A DNA stretch of 64,000 nt from Streptomyces sp. DH37 (GTDB lineage Bacteria > Actinomycetota > Actinomycetes > Streptomycetales > Streptomycetaceae): contig NZ_JARVKV010000001.1 in the NCBI RefSeq assembly GCF_029813835.1, forward strand, positions 62,001 through 126,000. The letters are read 5' to 3'. Position numbers and translations under genes: made by a program. The notes beneath the pieces are model-generated. The model had not been told where the DNA came from, made no database searches, and saw only the letters and a list, made by a program, of their open reading frames with translations. Shown piece by piece: positions 1 through 9,165 of the stretch. Positions within the stretch are counted from its first letter, which is position 1. Every line of letters begins with the position of its first letter.

Positions 1-2923
1 ACGCCCCTACGGCCTGCCCAGGACCGTGGCCGCCGAGGAACTGGTCGCCGCGGCCGAGCAGTTCGAGGAGCCGGACGTCCTGGTCACCGCGCTGCTGGAG
101 CTGATGGAGGCCTACGAGTACACCGGCGAGCACCGCAAGTCGCCGGTCGTCTTCGCCCGCGTCCTCCAGCTGTGGGACAGCAGCCCCGACGCGTTCAGCG
201 AATGGGAGGGCCACCAGGTCTACTGGCGCTTCAAGTGGGTGACGACCTCGCTGCTGGAGGTGCCGGACGTACCGCTGGCCACCGTCGAGCAGTGGATCGG
301 CCGGATGCGCGGGCGCTACCGCGAGGCCGGCCACGGCATGCAGCCGGTGGCGGCCATGGCCCACCGCGTCGCGCTGCACACCGGCAGCGGTCTGGAGGCG
401 GCCTACGACCTGTGGGTGACCCGCCCGCGGGAGCGGCTGAGCGACTGCGAGGCGTGCGAGATACGCCACCGGGCGCTGCACCACCTCGCCCTAGGGGACG
501 ACGAGCGCGCCCTGGAGGTCTGGGCGCCGCTGTTCGCCGGGGCCGTGAGCTGCCAGGAGGAGCCGTACGTCAGCCACGCCTTCGCGCTGCTGCCGCTGCT
601 GCGCGCCGGCCGCGCCGACGAGGCCCGCTCGCACCATCTGGCCGGATACCGCTACGCCCGCGGACGGACGGGCATGGCCGAGGAGATCGGCCTGCACCTG
701 GAGTTCTGCGCCCTGACCCGCAACGAGGGGCGCGGACTGGAGATCCTCGCCGAGAACCGGGAGCTGTTCGGCGCCACCGGCGCCCCCAAGGCGCGGCTGG
801 CCTTCCTCACCGGCGTCCAGGTGCTGCTCGGCCGCCTCACCGAGGAGGGGTACGCCGACGCCCCCGTCGCCGGACCGCCCGGGCGGCAGTGGACCGCGCG
901 GACGCTGCTCGCCGAGGTCGGAGCCGAGGCGGACGGCCTGGCCGCCGCCTTCGACCGGCGCAACGGCACCGCGTCGGTCGGCGAGCGCCGCCGCGCGCGC
1001 CTGGCGCGGCGCCCCCTGCTGGACGAGCCCCTCCCCCTGGGCCTGCGCGTCACGCCGCTGACCGGCCCGGCGGACGGCGGGGCCGCCCCGGCGCCCGCAC
1101 CCGCCCCCGCCGCGCACCGGGTGGCCGTTCCCGAGGACTTCGCCGAACTGGTCGCCGAGGCACGGCGGCTGGCGGACGAGGGCCACCCCGGCGACACCCC
1201 GCTGTGGGAGCGGATCGCCGAGCGCGTGGCCGCCGACGGGTACGTCCACGACCCGGCGCTCGGCCACCCGGACCGGCTCCTGGCGGAGCTGGCCGAACAG
1301 CGCGGGTTCGCCGAGGACGAGCGGGGCGGGGACGGCCGGGCCGCGATGGCCGAGGCGGCCGACCTGTACGTCCGGGCCGGCCTGCCCTGGCACGAGCTGG
1401 CCGCCCGGGCCCGCGCGGCGTGCCGGACCGAGCAGGGGCGGGACGGCGCCTCCGGCGACCACTCCGGCGACCACTCCGGCGATGCGTCCGGCGATCACTC
1501 CGCCGTACGCCGGGAGCTGGACTCCCTGCTGGAGCGGGCCGAGCGGATGCTCCCCGGCGGGGACCGGGAGCCGGACGCGGAGTTCCGGCCGGACAAGTAC
1601 CTCGTCGTGCTCCAGTGCCGCACCTTCGCCGCGCACGCCGAGCTGACGGACCGGCTCCCGGACGCCGCCCCGGAGGCCGTGGCGCGCTTCGAGGAGGCGG
1701 TCGCGGCGCTGCACGCCGGGGCCGAGCGGTGGAAGGTCCCCCACCAGACCGCCGCCGCCCACCTGTACGCCGCCGACGTCGCCGCCCGCACCGGGCGCCT
1801 GGAGGAGGCCGTCGAACGGCAGCGGCGCTCCCAGGAGATCCTGGAGGAGACCGGCACCCCGTGGCGGGCGACCCGCGGGATGCTGCTGCTGGGCCAGATC
1901 CTGCTGCGGACCGGCCGGGCCGCGGACGCCGCGGAGGTGTTCCGGCAGGCCATGGCCCGAGCCGCGCGGTACGACGACCGGTCGTTCCCGGCCACCTCCG
2001 TCCACGCGATGCTCGGCCACGCCTGCAAGCACGCCGGCGAGCTCCCCGGAGCCGTCCGCCACCTGTCCGAGGCCGCCGCCCGCCTCGACCGGGAGGGCGA
2101 CCACAACGGCGCCGCCGAGTGCCGTCTGGAACTCGCCGACGCCCTAGCCGCCTCCGGACAGCCGGAGGACGCCGTCGCCGTGCTGGAGTCCGCGGTCCGG
2201 GAGGGCGGTGCGGACTCCGGGAGCCCGCTCGACGAGCGGCTCCTGGCCCAGATCCGCCTCACCCTCGCCCGGGGCCTGTCGGACCTGGAGGAGCACCGCC
2301 CCGCGGCCGAGGAGTTCCTGCGCCTGGCCGACGCGGTCGCCGGGTGGGAGGAGCGGTTCACCCACACCATGGTCGCCTCCCAGGCCGCGGTGGCACTGGC
2401 CCGCGACGGCCGCCGGGAGGCGGCGGGGGCCGCCCGTGAGCGCGCGCTGGAGTCGCACCGCGAGGCGCCGAACCCGGGGCCGGTCCTGGAGATGCTCAGG
2501 GAGTTCGCCGACCTCGCCACGCGCGGCGAGGAGCGGGACGCCGAGGCGGCGCTCGGCCACCTGGCCGCCGCGGACGGGCTGCTGGCCGACGCGCCCGGGG
2601 ACGGGGAGGACTTCCCCCACTGGTACCACGCCGGCCAGAACCACCTGTGCCGGGCCCGCTGCCTGGCCCGCACCGAGCGCTTCGACGAGGCGCTGGGCGA
2701 GGCGGAACGGGCCGACGCGCGCTTCGCGGAAGGCGGCCCGGACGGCGCGGGAAGCCGGGCGGAGGCGGCCCGGCTCGCCGCGGTCGTCGAGGGCAACGGG
2801 CTGGGCCGGCCGGAGGCGGCCGTGGTCCGCCTGGACGCGGCGATCCGCCGCTGCGCCGGAGCCGACCTGGACGAGGCCGCCCGGATCCTCACGGCCCTGC
2901 GCGAGGACATGGCCTCCCGCTGA
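1..2923 (+). CDS. Large TPR-repeat protein, 5' end outside window
   Basis: At least 965 residues of Ala/Glu/Leu/Arg-rich helical repeats typical of tetratricopeptide-like solenoids, with recurring patterns such as AADVAARTGRLEEAVERQ and AGELPGAVRHLSEAAARL. There is no visible membrane segment or catalytic motif, so a cytoplasmic protein-binding scaffold is likely. The first in-window start is a GTG at 26, but the frame is open to the left edge and that GTG has no ribosome binding site, so I treat the gene as partial. Residues around 475-495 hold a short acidic/histidine repeat (SGDHSGDHSGD) encoded by near-identical 12-bp units near 1455-1500, probably a linker. The partner and pathway are unknown. 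Confidence 0.75.
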   Translation, partial: RPYGLPRTVAAEELVAAAEQFEEPDVLVTALLELMEAYEYTGEHRKSPVVFARVLQLWDSSPDAFSEWEGHQVYWRFKWVTTSLLEVPDVPLATVEQWIGRMRGRYREAGHGMQPVAAMAHRVALHTGSGLEAAYDLWVTRPRERLSDCEACEIRHRALHHLALGDDERALEVWAPLFAGAVSCQEEPYVSHAFALLPLLRAGRADEARSHHLAGYRYARGRTGMAEEIGLHLEFCALTRNEGRGLEILAENRELFGATGAPKARLAFLTGVQVLLGRLTEEGYADAPVAGPPGRQWTARTLLAEVGAEADGLAAAFDRRNGTASVGERRRARLARRPLLDEPLPLGLRVTPLTGPADGGAAPAPAPAPAAHRVAVPEDFAELVAEARRLADEGHPGDTPLWERIAERVAADGYVHDPALGHPDRLLAELAEQRGFAEDERGGDGRAAMAEAADLYVRAGLPWHELAARARAACRTEQGRDGASGDHSGDHSGDASGDHSAVRRELDSLLERAERMLPGGDREPDAEFRPDKYLVVLQCRTFAAHAELTDRLPDAAPEAVARFEEAVAALHAGAERWKVPHQTAAAHLYAADVAARTGRLEEAVERQRRSQEILEETGTPWRATRGMLLLGQILLRTGRAADAAEVFRQAMARAARYDDRSFPATSVHAMLGHACKHAGELPGAVRHLSEAAARLDREGDHNGAAECRLELADALAASGQPEDAVAVLESAVREGGADSGSPLDERLLAQIRLTLARGLSDLEEHRPAAEEFLRLADAVAGWEERFTHTMVASQAAVALARDGRREAAGAARERALESHREAPNPGPVLEMLREFADLATRGEERDAEAALGHLAAADGLLADAPGDGEDFPHWYHAGQNHLCRARCLARTERFDEALGEAERADARFAEGGPDGAGSRAEAARLAAVVEGNGLGRPEAAVVRLDAAIRRCAGADLDEAARILTALREDMASR

Positions 2924-2940
2924 GGCCGTGTCCTCGCACC

Positions 2941-2965
2941 GGGCCGGTCCGCCGCGGACCGGCCC
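2941..2965. terminator. Hairpin after TPR gene
   Basis: Perfect inverted repeat with 12-bp arms (GGGCCGGTCCGC and its complement) around a single base, 18 bp after the stop codon of the TPR gene, followed by more GC-rich inverted sequence. No T-tract follows, which is usual for actinobacterial terminators. Confidence 0.55.
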
Positions 2966-3159
2966 GGACCGGCCCGGCCCGGCTCCGGCGGCTCCGGGCC
3001 CGTGCGGCCGGTGGTCGCGGCGGCGGTTCGCGCCTCCCCGTCCGGACCCCGTCGTACCGCCCGTGAGCCGCGCGGACGCGGCGGGGGGCAGCGGCGCGGT
3101 GTCACCCGGTCGGCCCGCCTGACCGCGAGATCGGCCGCGGGCGGGGGCAGGGTGGTGGC

Positions 3160-3891
3160 ATGTGGTACCCACGACTCGCGCTGGGCGCCGCCCTCCTGCC
3201 GCTGGCGCTGCTGGTGATGCGGGACGTCCCCGCCCACCTCATCGACCCCCCGGGGCCGGCAGCCGCCGGCCCCGGGTCCCCGGACACCGCGCCGCGACCC
3301 GCGGTCGTCAGCCGGAAGACCTGGCGCGCCGACGAAGACCTGGTCAGGGAGGCCGCGAGGTACACGGGTCCGGTGAGCGCCGTCTTCGTCCACCACACCG
3401 GCCACCCCAACGGCTACGACTGCTCGGACGTCCCGGAGATGCTGCGGGCCCTGGAGGCGGACCACATCACCGGCCAGGGCTGGGACGACATCGGCTACAA
3501 CTTCGTCGTGGACCGGTGCGGAACCATCTACGAGGGCCGGGGCGGCGGCATCGGACGCTCGGTGTACGGCGCGCACACCAAGGGCTTCAACCGCAACAGT
3601 GTCGGCGTGGCCGCGCTGGGGACCTTCGGGGCGGGGGAGACGGTACCGCGCGCGGTGATCGACGCGATCGCCGAGGTCGCCGCGTGGAAGCTGCGGCCCG
3701 GCGCCGATCCGCAGGGCAGGGTGCGACTGGTCTCGACGAACGACGAGAGCCGCTACGACGAGGGCCAGGCGGCGACGTTCGACGTCATCTCCGGCCACCG
3801 CGACAGCCACCAGACCGACTGCCCCGGCCAGGCGCTGTACGACCGCCTTCCGGAGATCCGTACGGAGGCGGCCCGGCTGCGGCGGCTCTGA
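3160..3891 (+). CDS. Peptidoglycan-recognition amidase (PGRP/amidase_2 type)
   Basis: Protein of 243 residues with an N-terminal hydrophobic segment (about 5-20), so membrane-anchored or secreted, then a PGRP-like N-acetylmuramoyl-L-alanine amidase fold from about residue 50. Zinc ligands are visible: His78/79 in VFVHHTG, His213 in ISGHRDSH and Cys221 in TDCPGQ. The IGYNFVVD stretch supplies the conserved Tyr113. The family cleaves the bond between MurNAc and the stem peptide in the cell wall. Actinobacterial members are usually about this length or longer, with extra C-terminal domains that are absent here. The gene stands alone, with a hairpin downstream. The start is ATG 3160, and its ribosome binding site is weak (GGGCAGGG). 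Confidence 0.88.
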   Translation: MWYPRLALGAALLPLALLVMRDVPAHLIDPPGPAAAGPGSPDTAPRPAVVSRKTWRADEDLVREAARYTGPVSAVFVHHTGHPNGYDCSDVPEMLRALEADHITGQGWDDIGYNFVVDRCGTIYEGRGGGIGRSVYGAHTKGFNRNSVGVAALGTFGAGETVPRAVIDAIAEVAAWKLRPGADPQGRVRLVSTNDESRYDEGQAATFDVISGHRDSHQTDCPGQALYDRLPEIRTEAARLRRL

Positions 3892-4073
3892 CCGGTCCGG
3901 GCGGCGGTACGGCCTCCGGTCGCGCGGCCCGTCCCCGGCCGACGGGCCCCGCCGCCGCGCCACGCGGGCGGGACGGGCGGGGAACCGCCCGCGCACATCC
4001 GGTACACCGCCGAGCGGATACGCCCGGCGGTGCCGACCGCGACCTGAGCGGTGCGGTCCGTATCAGCGCGGCG

Positions 4074-4121
4074 GTCACGGAGATCACGGCGGTCACGGCG
4101 GTCACGGCGGTCACGGCGAGC
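4074..4121. repeat. 9-bp tandem repeat (TCACGGCGG)
   Basis: About five head-to-tail copies of TCACGGCGG or TCACGGAGA in the gap between the amidase and the subtilisin inhibitor. They create a spurious Arg/Ser-rich reading frame that I do not consider a gene. The rest of 3892-4389 holds only the hairpin listed next. Confidence 0.7.
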
Positions 4122-4286
4122 GTACGGCTCGTCCGGTCGCGGCCGGCCGCGACCGGACGCGGAGCCCGACCCGGCCGCCGGGGCGGACGCGGGAGGGCCG
4201 ACGATCGCCGGCGCGCGGTGCGGAACCGGCAGCCGGCTCGTCCACCGGGTCGCCTGACGCGCGGCGGCGGCTCCGCCGACGGGCCG

Positions 4287-4315
4287 CCCCCGGACACGTT
4301 CCGGGTGTCCGGGGG
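4287..4315. terminator. Hairpin between convergent genes
   Basis: Perfect 11-bp stem (CCCCCGGACAC / GTGTCCGGGGG) with a 7-nt loop, lying between the rightward amidase gene and the leftward inhibitor gene. It could end transcription from both sides. Confidence 0.65.
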
Positions 4316-4389
4316 GCGGTCGGCGCGGTCGGTCGCGCCCTCAGGGGATCTCGGGAGATTTCAGGAGGCTCCGGGGGTTCCCGAAGGTC

Positions 4390-4824
4390 TCAGAAGGAGA
4401 AGACCGCGGGCGCGGTGTCCGCCATGACGCAGGCGTTGGGGAAGGTGCGCGCGTACGAGACCCTGCGGCCCTCCCAGACCCCGTCGGCGGTCACGGTGAC
4501 CGGGTCCCAGATCATCGGGCACATCCGGTCGCCGCGGGCCTCGGCCAGCGCGGCGAACTCGCCGTTCACGGCACGCAGCTCCCCGCACGCGCGGGCGGGG
4601 GCGGGGTGGTCGCCGCCGGGGGCCGGCGAGCAGCGCAGTACGACGGCCCGGCGCACGGTGGACGTCGCCGGGTCCTCGCCCTCGCCGACAGTGAGCACCA
4701 GCGCCGAGGGCGCGTACAGCCCCTGGGGTTGTGCGGGCGCGGCGGCCGCGCTGGGCACCGCGCCTGCCAGGCAGCCGGCGGCCAGCGCGGCGCTCAGCCC
4801 CAAACCCTTGATGGCGTACCGCAT
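4390..4824 (-). CDS. Streptomyces subtilisin inhibitor (SSI family)
   Basis: Secreted serine-protease inhibitor of 144 residues. The start is ATG 4824, preceded at good spacing by AAGGAG; a longer in-frame ATG at 4908 lacks this. A Sec signal peptide covers about residues 1-29 (positively charged start, then GLGLSAALAAGCLAGAV and an AAAA cleavage region). The mature part shows the SSI hallmarks: four cysteines in two pairs (VLRCSP/ARACGE and RMCPMI/NACVMA) and the reactive-site loop MCPMIWDPV. In that loop P1 is Met and P1' is Ile, as expected for an inhibitor of subtilisin-like enzymes. The conserved C-terminal FPNACVM and Phe-rich end are present. In streptomycetes these proteins restrain secreted proteases around development. 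Confidence 0.95.
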   Translation of the reverse strand: MRYAIKGLGLSAALAAGCLAGAVPSAAAAPAQPQGLYAPSALVLTVGEGEDPATSTVRRAVVLRCSPAPGGDHPAPARACGELRAVNGEFAALAEARGDRMCPMIWDPVTVTADGVWEGRRVSYARTFPNACVMADTAPAVFSF

Positions 4825-4992
4825 ATCGAACACTCCTTGGCTCGGTTTGGCAGATTCCGAACGGGAGTCTTGCTGGAGCGAACGACGAGCGCACATCGGA
4901 TGGATCACTTCCGGTCACCTTCCGCGACGGACCGGTGGCTTGCCGTGGTGTCCGGGCAGCTCGGAAGCCCTTTGCGCTCGCCGGGAGAGCGT

Positions 4993-5007
4993 GTCCACCA
5001 TGTGGAC
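4993..5007. promoter_or_regulatory. Small inverted repeat upstream of inhibitor gene
   Basis: GTCCAC-CAT-GTGGAC, perfect 6-bp arms, about 170 bp upstream of the inhibitor start. It may be an operator. The rest of 4825-5275 shows no gene. Confidence 0.25.
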
Positions 5008-5275
5008 GGGGCGTCGGTGGAGGACGGGCGAAGTGGGGCCGACCTGCTGATCCTCTTCCGGGCCGCTTCTCTCCGGACGCGTCACCTCGACCGGAAAGAG
5101 CCGTACCTCCCCCTTCTTCGGTGGCGCCGCCCCGCGGGCTCCGGACGCCCGCGCACGGCGTGCCCGGCTCCGCCGCGATTGCGGTCGCGTACGACCGCGC
5201 CGACCATGAACGCCGACGCGGCGCCGGGCGGCCCGGTGCGGTTTCCGAGCCGCCGGAACCGAACCGCCACCGCCC

Positions 5276-6178
5276 TCAGGCCGCCTGCCCCCCGTTCCCG
5301 GCGTCGGCCGCGGCCCGGGCGGGGGACGCCGCCGCGTAGGGGGCCTGCGCGTACGGAGCCTGCCCGGGCGCGGGCGGCACCGCCGCCCGCTCGGGGGGCG
5401 CCGCGTCCGGGTGCGGGCCCTGCTGCGCCCTCTCCAGGAACCGCAGCAGTTCGACGGGGAAGGGCAGCACCAGGGTGGAGTTCTTCTCGGCCGCGACCGC
5501 CACCACCGTCTGCAGCAGGCGCAGTTGCAGGGCCGACGGCGTGTCGGCCATCTGCTGCGCCGCCTCCGCGAGCTTCTTCGACGCCTGGAACTCCGCGTCG
5601 GCGTTGATGACGCGGGCCCGCCGGTCGCGGGCGGCCTCCGCCTGGCGGGCCATCGACCGCTTCATCGTCTCCGGCAGGGAGACGTCCTTGATCTCGACCC
5701 GGTCGACGTGGACGCCCCAGCCCACGGCCGGGCTGTCGATCATCAACTCCAGGCCCTGGTTCAGCTTCTCGCGGTTGGAGAGCAGGTCGTCCAGATCGCT
5801 CTTGCCGATGATCGAGCGCAGCGAGGTCTGCGCCATCTGGGAGACCGCGAAGCGGTAGTCCTCCACCCTGACGATCGCGTCGGTGGGGTCCACGACCTTG
5901 AAGTAGACGACCGCGTCGACCCGGACGGTCACGTTGTCGCGCGTTATCCCCTCCTGCGCCGGTACGGGCAGGGTCACGATCTGCAGGTTGACCTTGCGCA
6001 TCCGGTCGACGAACGGAACGATCAGGGTGAAGCCCGGCGTGCGCACGGAATCCATGACCCGCCCGAGCCGGAAGACCACCCCGCGCTCGTACTGCTTGAC
6101 CACCCGGGCGGCCAGCACGAGGTACACGGCGCAGACGCAGAGCACCGCGATCCCTGCCACTATGAGTCCCTGGGTCAT
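5276..6178 (-). CDS. Slipin / stomatin-like SPFH protein
   Basis: Membrane-anchored SPFH (band 7) protein of 300 residues. A single N-terminal hydrophobic segment (about residues 4-25) is followed by the slipin signature region (VVKQYERGVVFRLGRV, PFVDRMRKVNLQ, DNVTVRVDAVVYFKVVDP) and a helical segment rich in Glu/Ala/Arg around 190-225 that drives oligomerisation. The C-terminal 50 residues are a low-complexity Pro/Ala tail. I prefer ATG 6178 because GGCAGG sits 8 nt upstream; a GTG at 6187 would add three residues. Slipins organise membrane microdomains and often pair with NfeD proteases. No NfeD gene is visible next to it, so a specific role cannot be given. Confidence 0.9.
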   Translation of the reverse strand: MTQGLIVAGIAVLCVCAVYLVLAARVVKQYERGVVFRLGRVMDSVRTPGFTLIVPFVDRMRKVNLQIVTLPVPAQEGITRDNVTVRVDAVVYFKVVDPTDAIVRVEDYRFAVSQMAQTSLRSIIGKSDLDDLLSNREKLNQGLELMIDSPAVGWGVHVDRVEIKDVSLPETMKRSMARQAEAARDRRARVINADAEFQASKKLAEAAQQMADTPSALQLRLLQTVVAVAAEKNSTLVLPFPVELLRFLERAQQGPHPDAAPPERAAVPPAPGQAPYAQAPYAAASPARAAADAGNGGQAA

Positions 6179-6375
6179 CACAGACACCTGCCGTCCATGC
6201 CGTGAGAAATGTCCTTTTTGTTGTTGTATTCACCATAGCCCTGTGCCAGGAGACCGGGGGAGGGGGGTACGGGACCGGCGGCCCCGCACCGTGCGCGGGT
6301 CCCGGCCGGGGGCGGCTTGATACGGGGACTCCCGGGGCGTAGACCGGAACCGATGGCCCCTTCGGGAGGTAGGCG

Positions 6376-7239
6376 GTGGTCACGATGACGACCAGGACCC
6401 TGCGGGTCGACCGGTCGAACGCCGAGCAGGCGCGGGCCTGGGACGGCGAGGAAGGGGCTTACTGGGCCGCGCACGCGGACCGGTTCGACCGCGCCGTCCG
6501 CGGCTACGAGGCGCCCCTCCTCGACGCGGCCGCCATCGGGCCGGGCGACCGCGTGCTCGACATCGGGTGCGGCACGGGCGAGTCGGCGCGCGACGCCGCG
6601 CGCCTGGCGGTCGGCGGCTCGGTGCTCGGCGTCGACCTGTCCGGGCAGATGCTCCGGGTGGCGTGGGGGCGGGCCCTCGGGGAGGGGCTCGGCAACATCG
6701 CCTTCGAGCGGGCCGACGCGCAGACCCACCCCTTCCCCGACGCGCGCTTCGACATCGCGGTCAGCCGCAACGGGGCCGTGTTCTTCGCCGATCCGGTGGC
6801 CGCGTTCCGCAACATCGCACGCGCCCTGCGCCCGGGCGGACGGCTGGTCCTGCTCGTGTGGCAGCCCCCGTCCCGCAACGAGTGGTTCCTCGCCTTCACC
6901 GCGGCGCTCGCCGCGGGCCGGGTCCTGCCGGAGCCGCCGCCCGGCGCCCCCGGGCCGTTCTCCCTGGCCGACCCGGAACGGGCGCGGGCCTGCCTCATGG
7001 CGGCGGGCTTCGGCGTGCCGCGCGTCGAGGGACTGTCCGCGCCCATGTGCTTCGGGTCCGACCCCGAGGACGCGTACCGGTTCGTCTCCGGCATGTTCGA
7101 CCGGATGCTCGGCGACCTCGGCGCCGGCGAGCGGAACCGGGCCCTCGCCCGTCTGCGGGCGTCCCTCGCCGCGCACGGGACACCGGACGGCGTGCTGTAC
7201 GACTCGGCCGCCTGGCTGGTCACCGCCCTGCGCCCCTAG
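6376..7239 (+). CDS. Class I SAM-dependent methyltransferase
   Basis: Protein of 287 residues with a Rossmann-fold methyltransferase core. Motif I is VLDIGCGTGES (about residues 60-70), the acidic residue ending strand 2 is in GVDLSGQML, and the post-I region FERADAQTHPFPDARFDIAVSR matches the UbiE/COQ5-like methyltransferase_11 type. The C-terminal half (PFSLADPERARACLMAAGFGVPRVE) resembles substrate-binding regions of small-molecule methyltransferases. The start is GTG 6376, with GGGAGG 6 nt upstream. The substrate is unknown, and the neighbours (slipin, symporter) do not point to one. Confidence 0.85.
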   Translation: MVTMTTRTLRVDRSNAEQARAWDGEEGAYWAAHADRFDRAVRGYEAPLLDAAAIGPGDRVLDIGCGTGESARDAARLAVGGSVLGVDLSGQMLRVAWGRALGEGLGNIAFERADAQTHPFPDARFDIAVSRNGAVFFADPVAAFRNIARALRPGGRLVLLVWQPPSRNEWFLAFTAALAAGRVLPEPPPGAPGPFSLADPERARACLMAAGFGVPRVEGLSAPMCFGSDPEDAYRFVSGMFDRMLGDLGAGERNRALARLRASLAAHGTPDGVLYDSAAWLVTALRP

Positions 7240-7368
7240 TGTCCCGACCCGGGGACGCGGCGGCGGTACGCGGTGTGGTCCCAGCACGGGCGCCGGTCTC
7301 GGCGACGAGACCCTCCGGCCGGCCGGGCCGGGCGGGCCGGTGCCGCGTCCGCCCCGCCGGGCTCCGGT

Positions 7369-8931
7369 TCAGCGGGTGACGACGGTGTCCGCCACGGCGT
7401 CGCCGTCGGAGGCCGGCGGGTGCTCGGCGAACTTCCTCTCCAGCGCGACCCGTTCGGCCTCCGACGGATCGCTGTCGAGGGAGTCGATCAGCGAGTCGCG
7501 CGCCGCGCTGCCCTCGGGCCGCACCAGCCCGACGACGACGTACAGCGTCAGCGAGGTGAGGACCGGCAGACCGACGTTCACGGTCTGGGTGGCGTCCTCC
7601 ACCCACCAGTACAGGTACGCCCAGACCGCGAGGCCGCCGGCCCAGGAGGTGAGCGCCGCGAGCGGGCCGTGGCGCCGGAACCAGGGCAGCAGGCCGAGCA
7701 TCAGCGGGATGGAGATCGGTCCCATGGTGGCGGCGACGATGCTCACCACGACCGTCATGATGAAGCCGTCCGGGTCGGTGAGGAGGGCGAAGGCCATGCT
7801 GACCGTGACGAAGGCGACGGTGGTGATCCGCGCGAACAGCAGCTGCCCGGCCTCGGTCAGGCGCCGTACGCCCGGGACGACCACCGGGGCGAGGTCGCGG
7901 GTGATGACGGCGGTGATGACGTTGGAGTCGGAGGCGACCATGGCCATGGTGTGGGAGAAGAATCCGGCCAGGAGCAGGCCGATGACGCCCGCGGGCAGCA
8001 GCTCCTGGGCGAGCATGATGTACGACCGCTCGCCGTCGTCGAGACCGGGGACGACGAGCGGGGCGGCGATCATCGGCACGAAGAGGATGAACGGCCACAC
8101 GATCCACAGGAAGCTGGAGAGCAGCGCGGACCTCTTCGCCCGGGAGCCGGAGGGCGCGGCCATGTAGCGCTGCGCCAGGTTCCACATGCCGCCGTTGTAC
8201 TCGAAGGTCTTCACCAGCAGGAACGCCATGATCAGCCCGGTGGTGACGGGGCCGTTGACCGGGTCGCCGCGGTCGGCCGGCAGGTCGCCCCACATCGTCC
8301 AGAGCGTGGCCACGCCGTCGAGGTGCGCGAAGAGCGCGAAGAGCATCGCGAACCCGGCGACGGCCTGGATGACGAACTGGCCGAAGTCGGTGAGGACGTC
8401 GGCCCACAGACCGCCGAAGGCCATGTAGAACATGGTGCAGATGCCGGTCAGGGTGATGCCCCACACCAGCGGGATGTCCGCGAAGCCCTGGAGGAGCAGG
8501 GCGATGGCGACCCACTTGGCGGCGATGTCCACCACCTTGAGGACGGCTCCGCTGTAGGCGAGGACCTGCTGGGTGGGCAGGTCGTAGCGGACGGCGAGGT
8601 AGGCGAGCGGCGAGTTGACCCCGTGTCTGGCGCGCAGCCGGTTCCAGCGGGCGGCGAAGAGGAAGGCGCCGACGCCGATGCCGAGCCCGATGGTGAGGGG
8701 CCACCAGAAGTAGACGGTGACGCCGTGGTCGTACGCGACGGCCGCGAAGGTCACGAACATGATCGCGCTGTAGCCGGACATGTGGTGCGAGATCCCGGAG
8801 AGCCACCACGGTATGCGGCCGCGGGCCGTGAAGAAGTCGGCGATGGTGTGGATGCGCTTCCTCGACCAGAGGCCGATGCCCACCATCACGAGGAAGTACG
8901 CACCCAGCACGATCCAGTCCAGTGTGGCCAC
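7369..8931 (-). CDS. Sodium:solute symporter (SSS family), probably for uronate/aldarate
   Basis: Polytopic membrane protein of 520 residues with about 13 predicted transmembrane helices and SSS-family landmarks: DWIVLGAYFLVMVGIGLW at the start, RGRIPWWLSGISHHMSGYSA after helix 1, and the GFFSHTMAMVASDSN region. It should use the sodium gradient to import an organic acid or sugar. The start is GTG 8929-8931 with AAAGGAG just upstream. The gene lies directly downstream of a strong promoter and operator (8945-9018) whose operator sequence recurs at the dehydratase promoter. The likely cargo is therefore a uronic or aldaric acid handled by the next two genes; this substrate call is inference. 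Confidence 0.88.
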   Translation of the reverse strand: MATLDWIVLGAYFLVMVGIGLWSRKRIHTIADFFTARGRIPWWLSGISHHMSGYSAIMFVTFAAVAYDHGVTVYFWWPLTIGLGIGVGAFLFAARWNRLRARHGVNSPLAYLAVRYDLPTQQVLAYSGAVLKVVDIAAKWVAIALLLQGFADIPLVWGITLTGICTMFYMAFGGLWADVLTDFGQFVIQAVAGFAMLFALFAHLDGVATLWTMWGDLPADRGDPVNGPVTTGLIMAFLLVKTFEYNGGMWNLAQRYMAAPSGSRAKRSALLSSFLWIVWPFILFVPMIAAPLVVPGLDDGERSYIMLAQELLPAGVIGLLLAGFFSHTMAMVASDSNVITAVITRDLAPVVVPGVRRLTEAGQLLFARITTVAFVTVSMAFALLTDPDGFIMTVVVSIVAATMGPISIPLMLGLLPWFRRHGPLAALTSWAGGLAVWAYLYWWVEDATQTVNVGLPVLTSLTLYVVVGLVRPEGSAARDSLIDSLDSDPSEAERVALERKFAEHPPASDGDAVADTVVTR

Positions 8932-8944
8932 GACGGCTCCTTTG

Positions 8945-8978
8945 GTTCATAGATGTGAACTTCTGTCAACTCTATGAA
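8945..8978. promoter_or_regulatory. Operator of symporter promoter (shared motif)
   Basis: Contains GTTCATAGATGTGAAC at 8945-8960, an inverted repeat GTTCA-N6-TGAAC. A partial second copy lies on the other strand at 8963-8978, so the whole block is framed by perfect 8-bp arms TTCATAGA (8946-8953) and TCTATGAA (8971-8978). It sits between the -10 box and the ribosome binding site of the symporter, where a bound repressor would block transcription. 14 of the 16 bases recur at 10145-10160. Confidence 0.7.
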
Positions 8979-8989
8979 TGCGTGCCGTC

Positions 8990-9018
8990 ACAGTAGAAGC
9001 GCCTTCACGGTGCGTCAA
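8990..9018 (-). promoter_or_regulatory. Promoter of symporter gene
   Basis: On the minus strand TTGACG (9018-9013), 17-bp spacer, TACTGT (8995-8990): a good match to the main vegetative sigma consensus, about 60 bp upstream of the start codon and immediately upstream of the operator. Confidence 0.65.
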
Positions 9019-9165
9019 TACACGGGTGACACCGGTGCGGCAAGAAATAGGGGAGGGTCGTGGATCCGGGTTCATGTCCACGTACGCGAATGATGCTTGA
9101 GCTGGTGACGAGCGGAGGCGCCTGTGCGGAGGCCCCGCCTCCGGCCTCGGCGCCCCGCGCCCGTC

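Noticed and set aside
1495..3996. 833-residue minus-strand open frame opposite the TPR and amidase genes
   Set aside because: It is antisense to two genes with clear family motifs, is Arg/Ser/Pro-rich, and arises from the very high GC content.
4051..4257. 68-residue Arg/Ser repeat ORF
   Set aside because: Produced by the 9-bp tandem repeat; no ribosome binding site and no codon bias.
7240..7368. Terminator between methyltransferase and symporter genes
   Set aside because: Only short imperfect inverted repeats (GTCCC/GGGAC) are visible, not enough to call.
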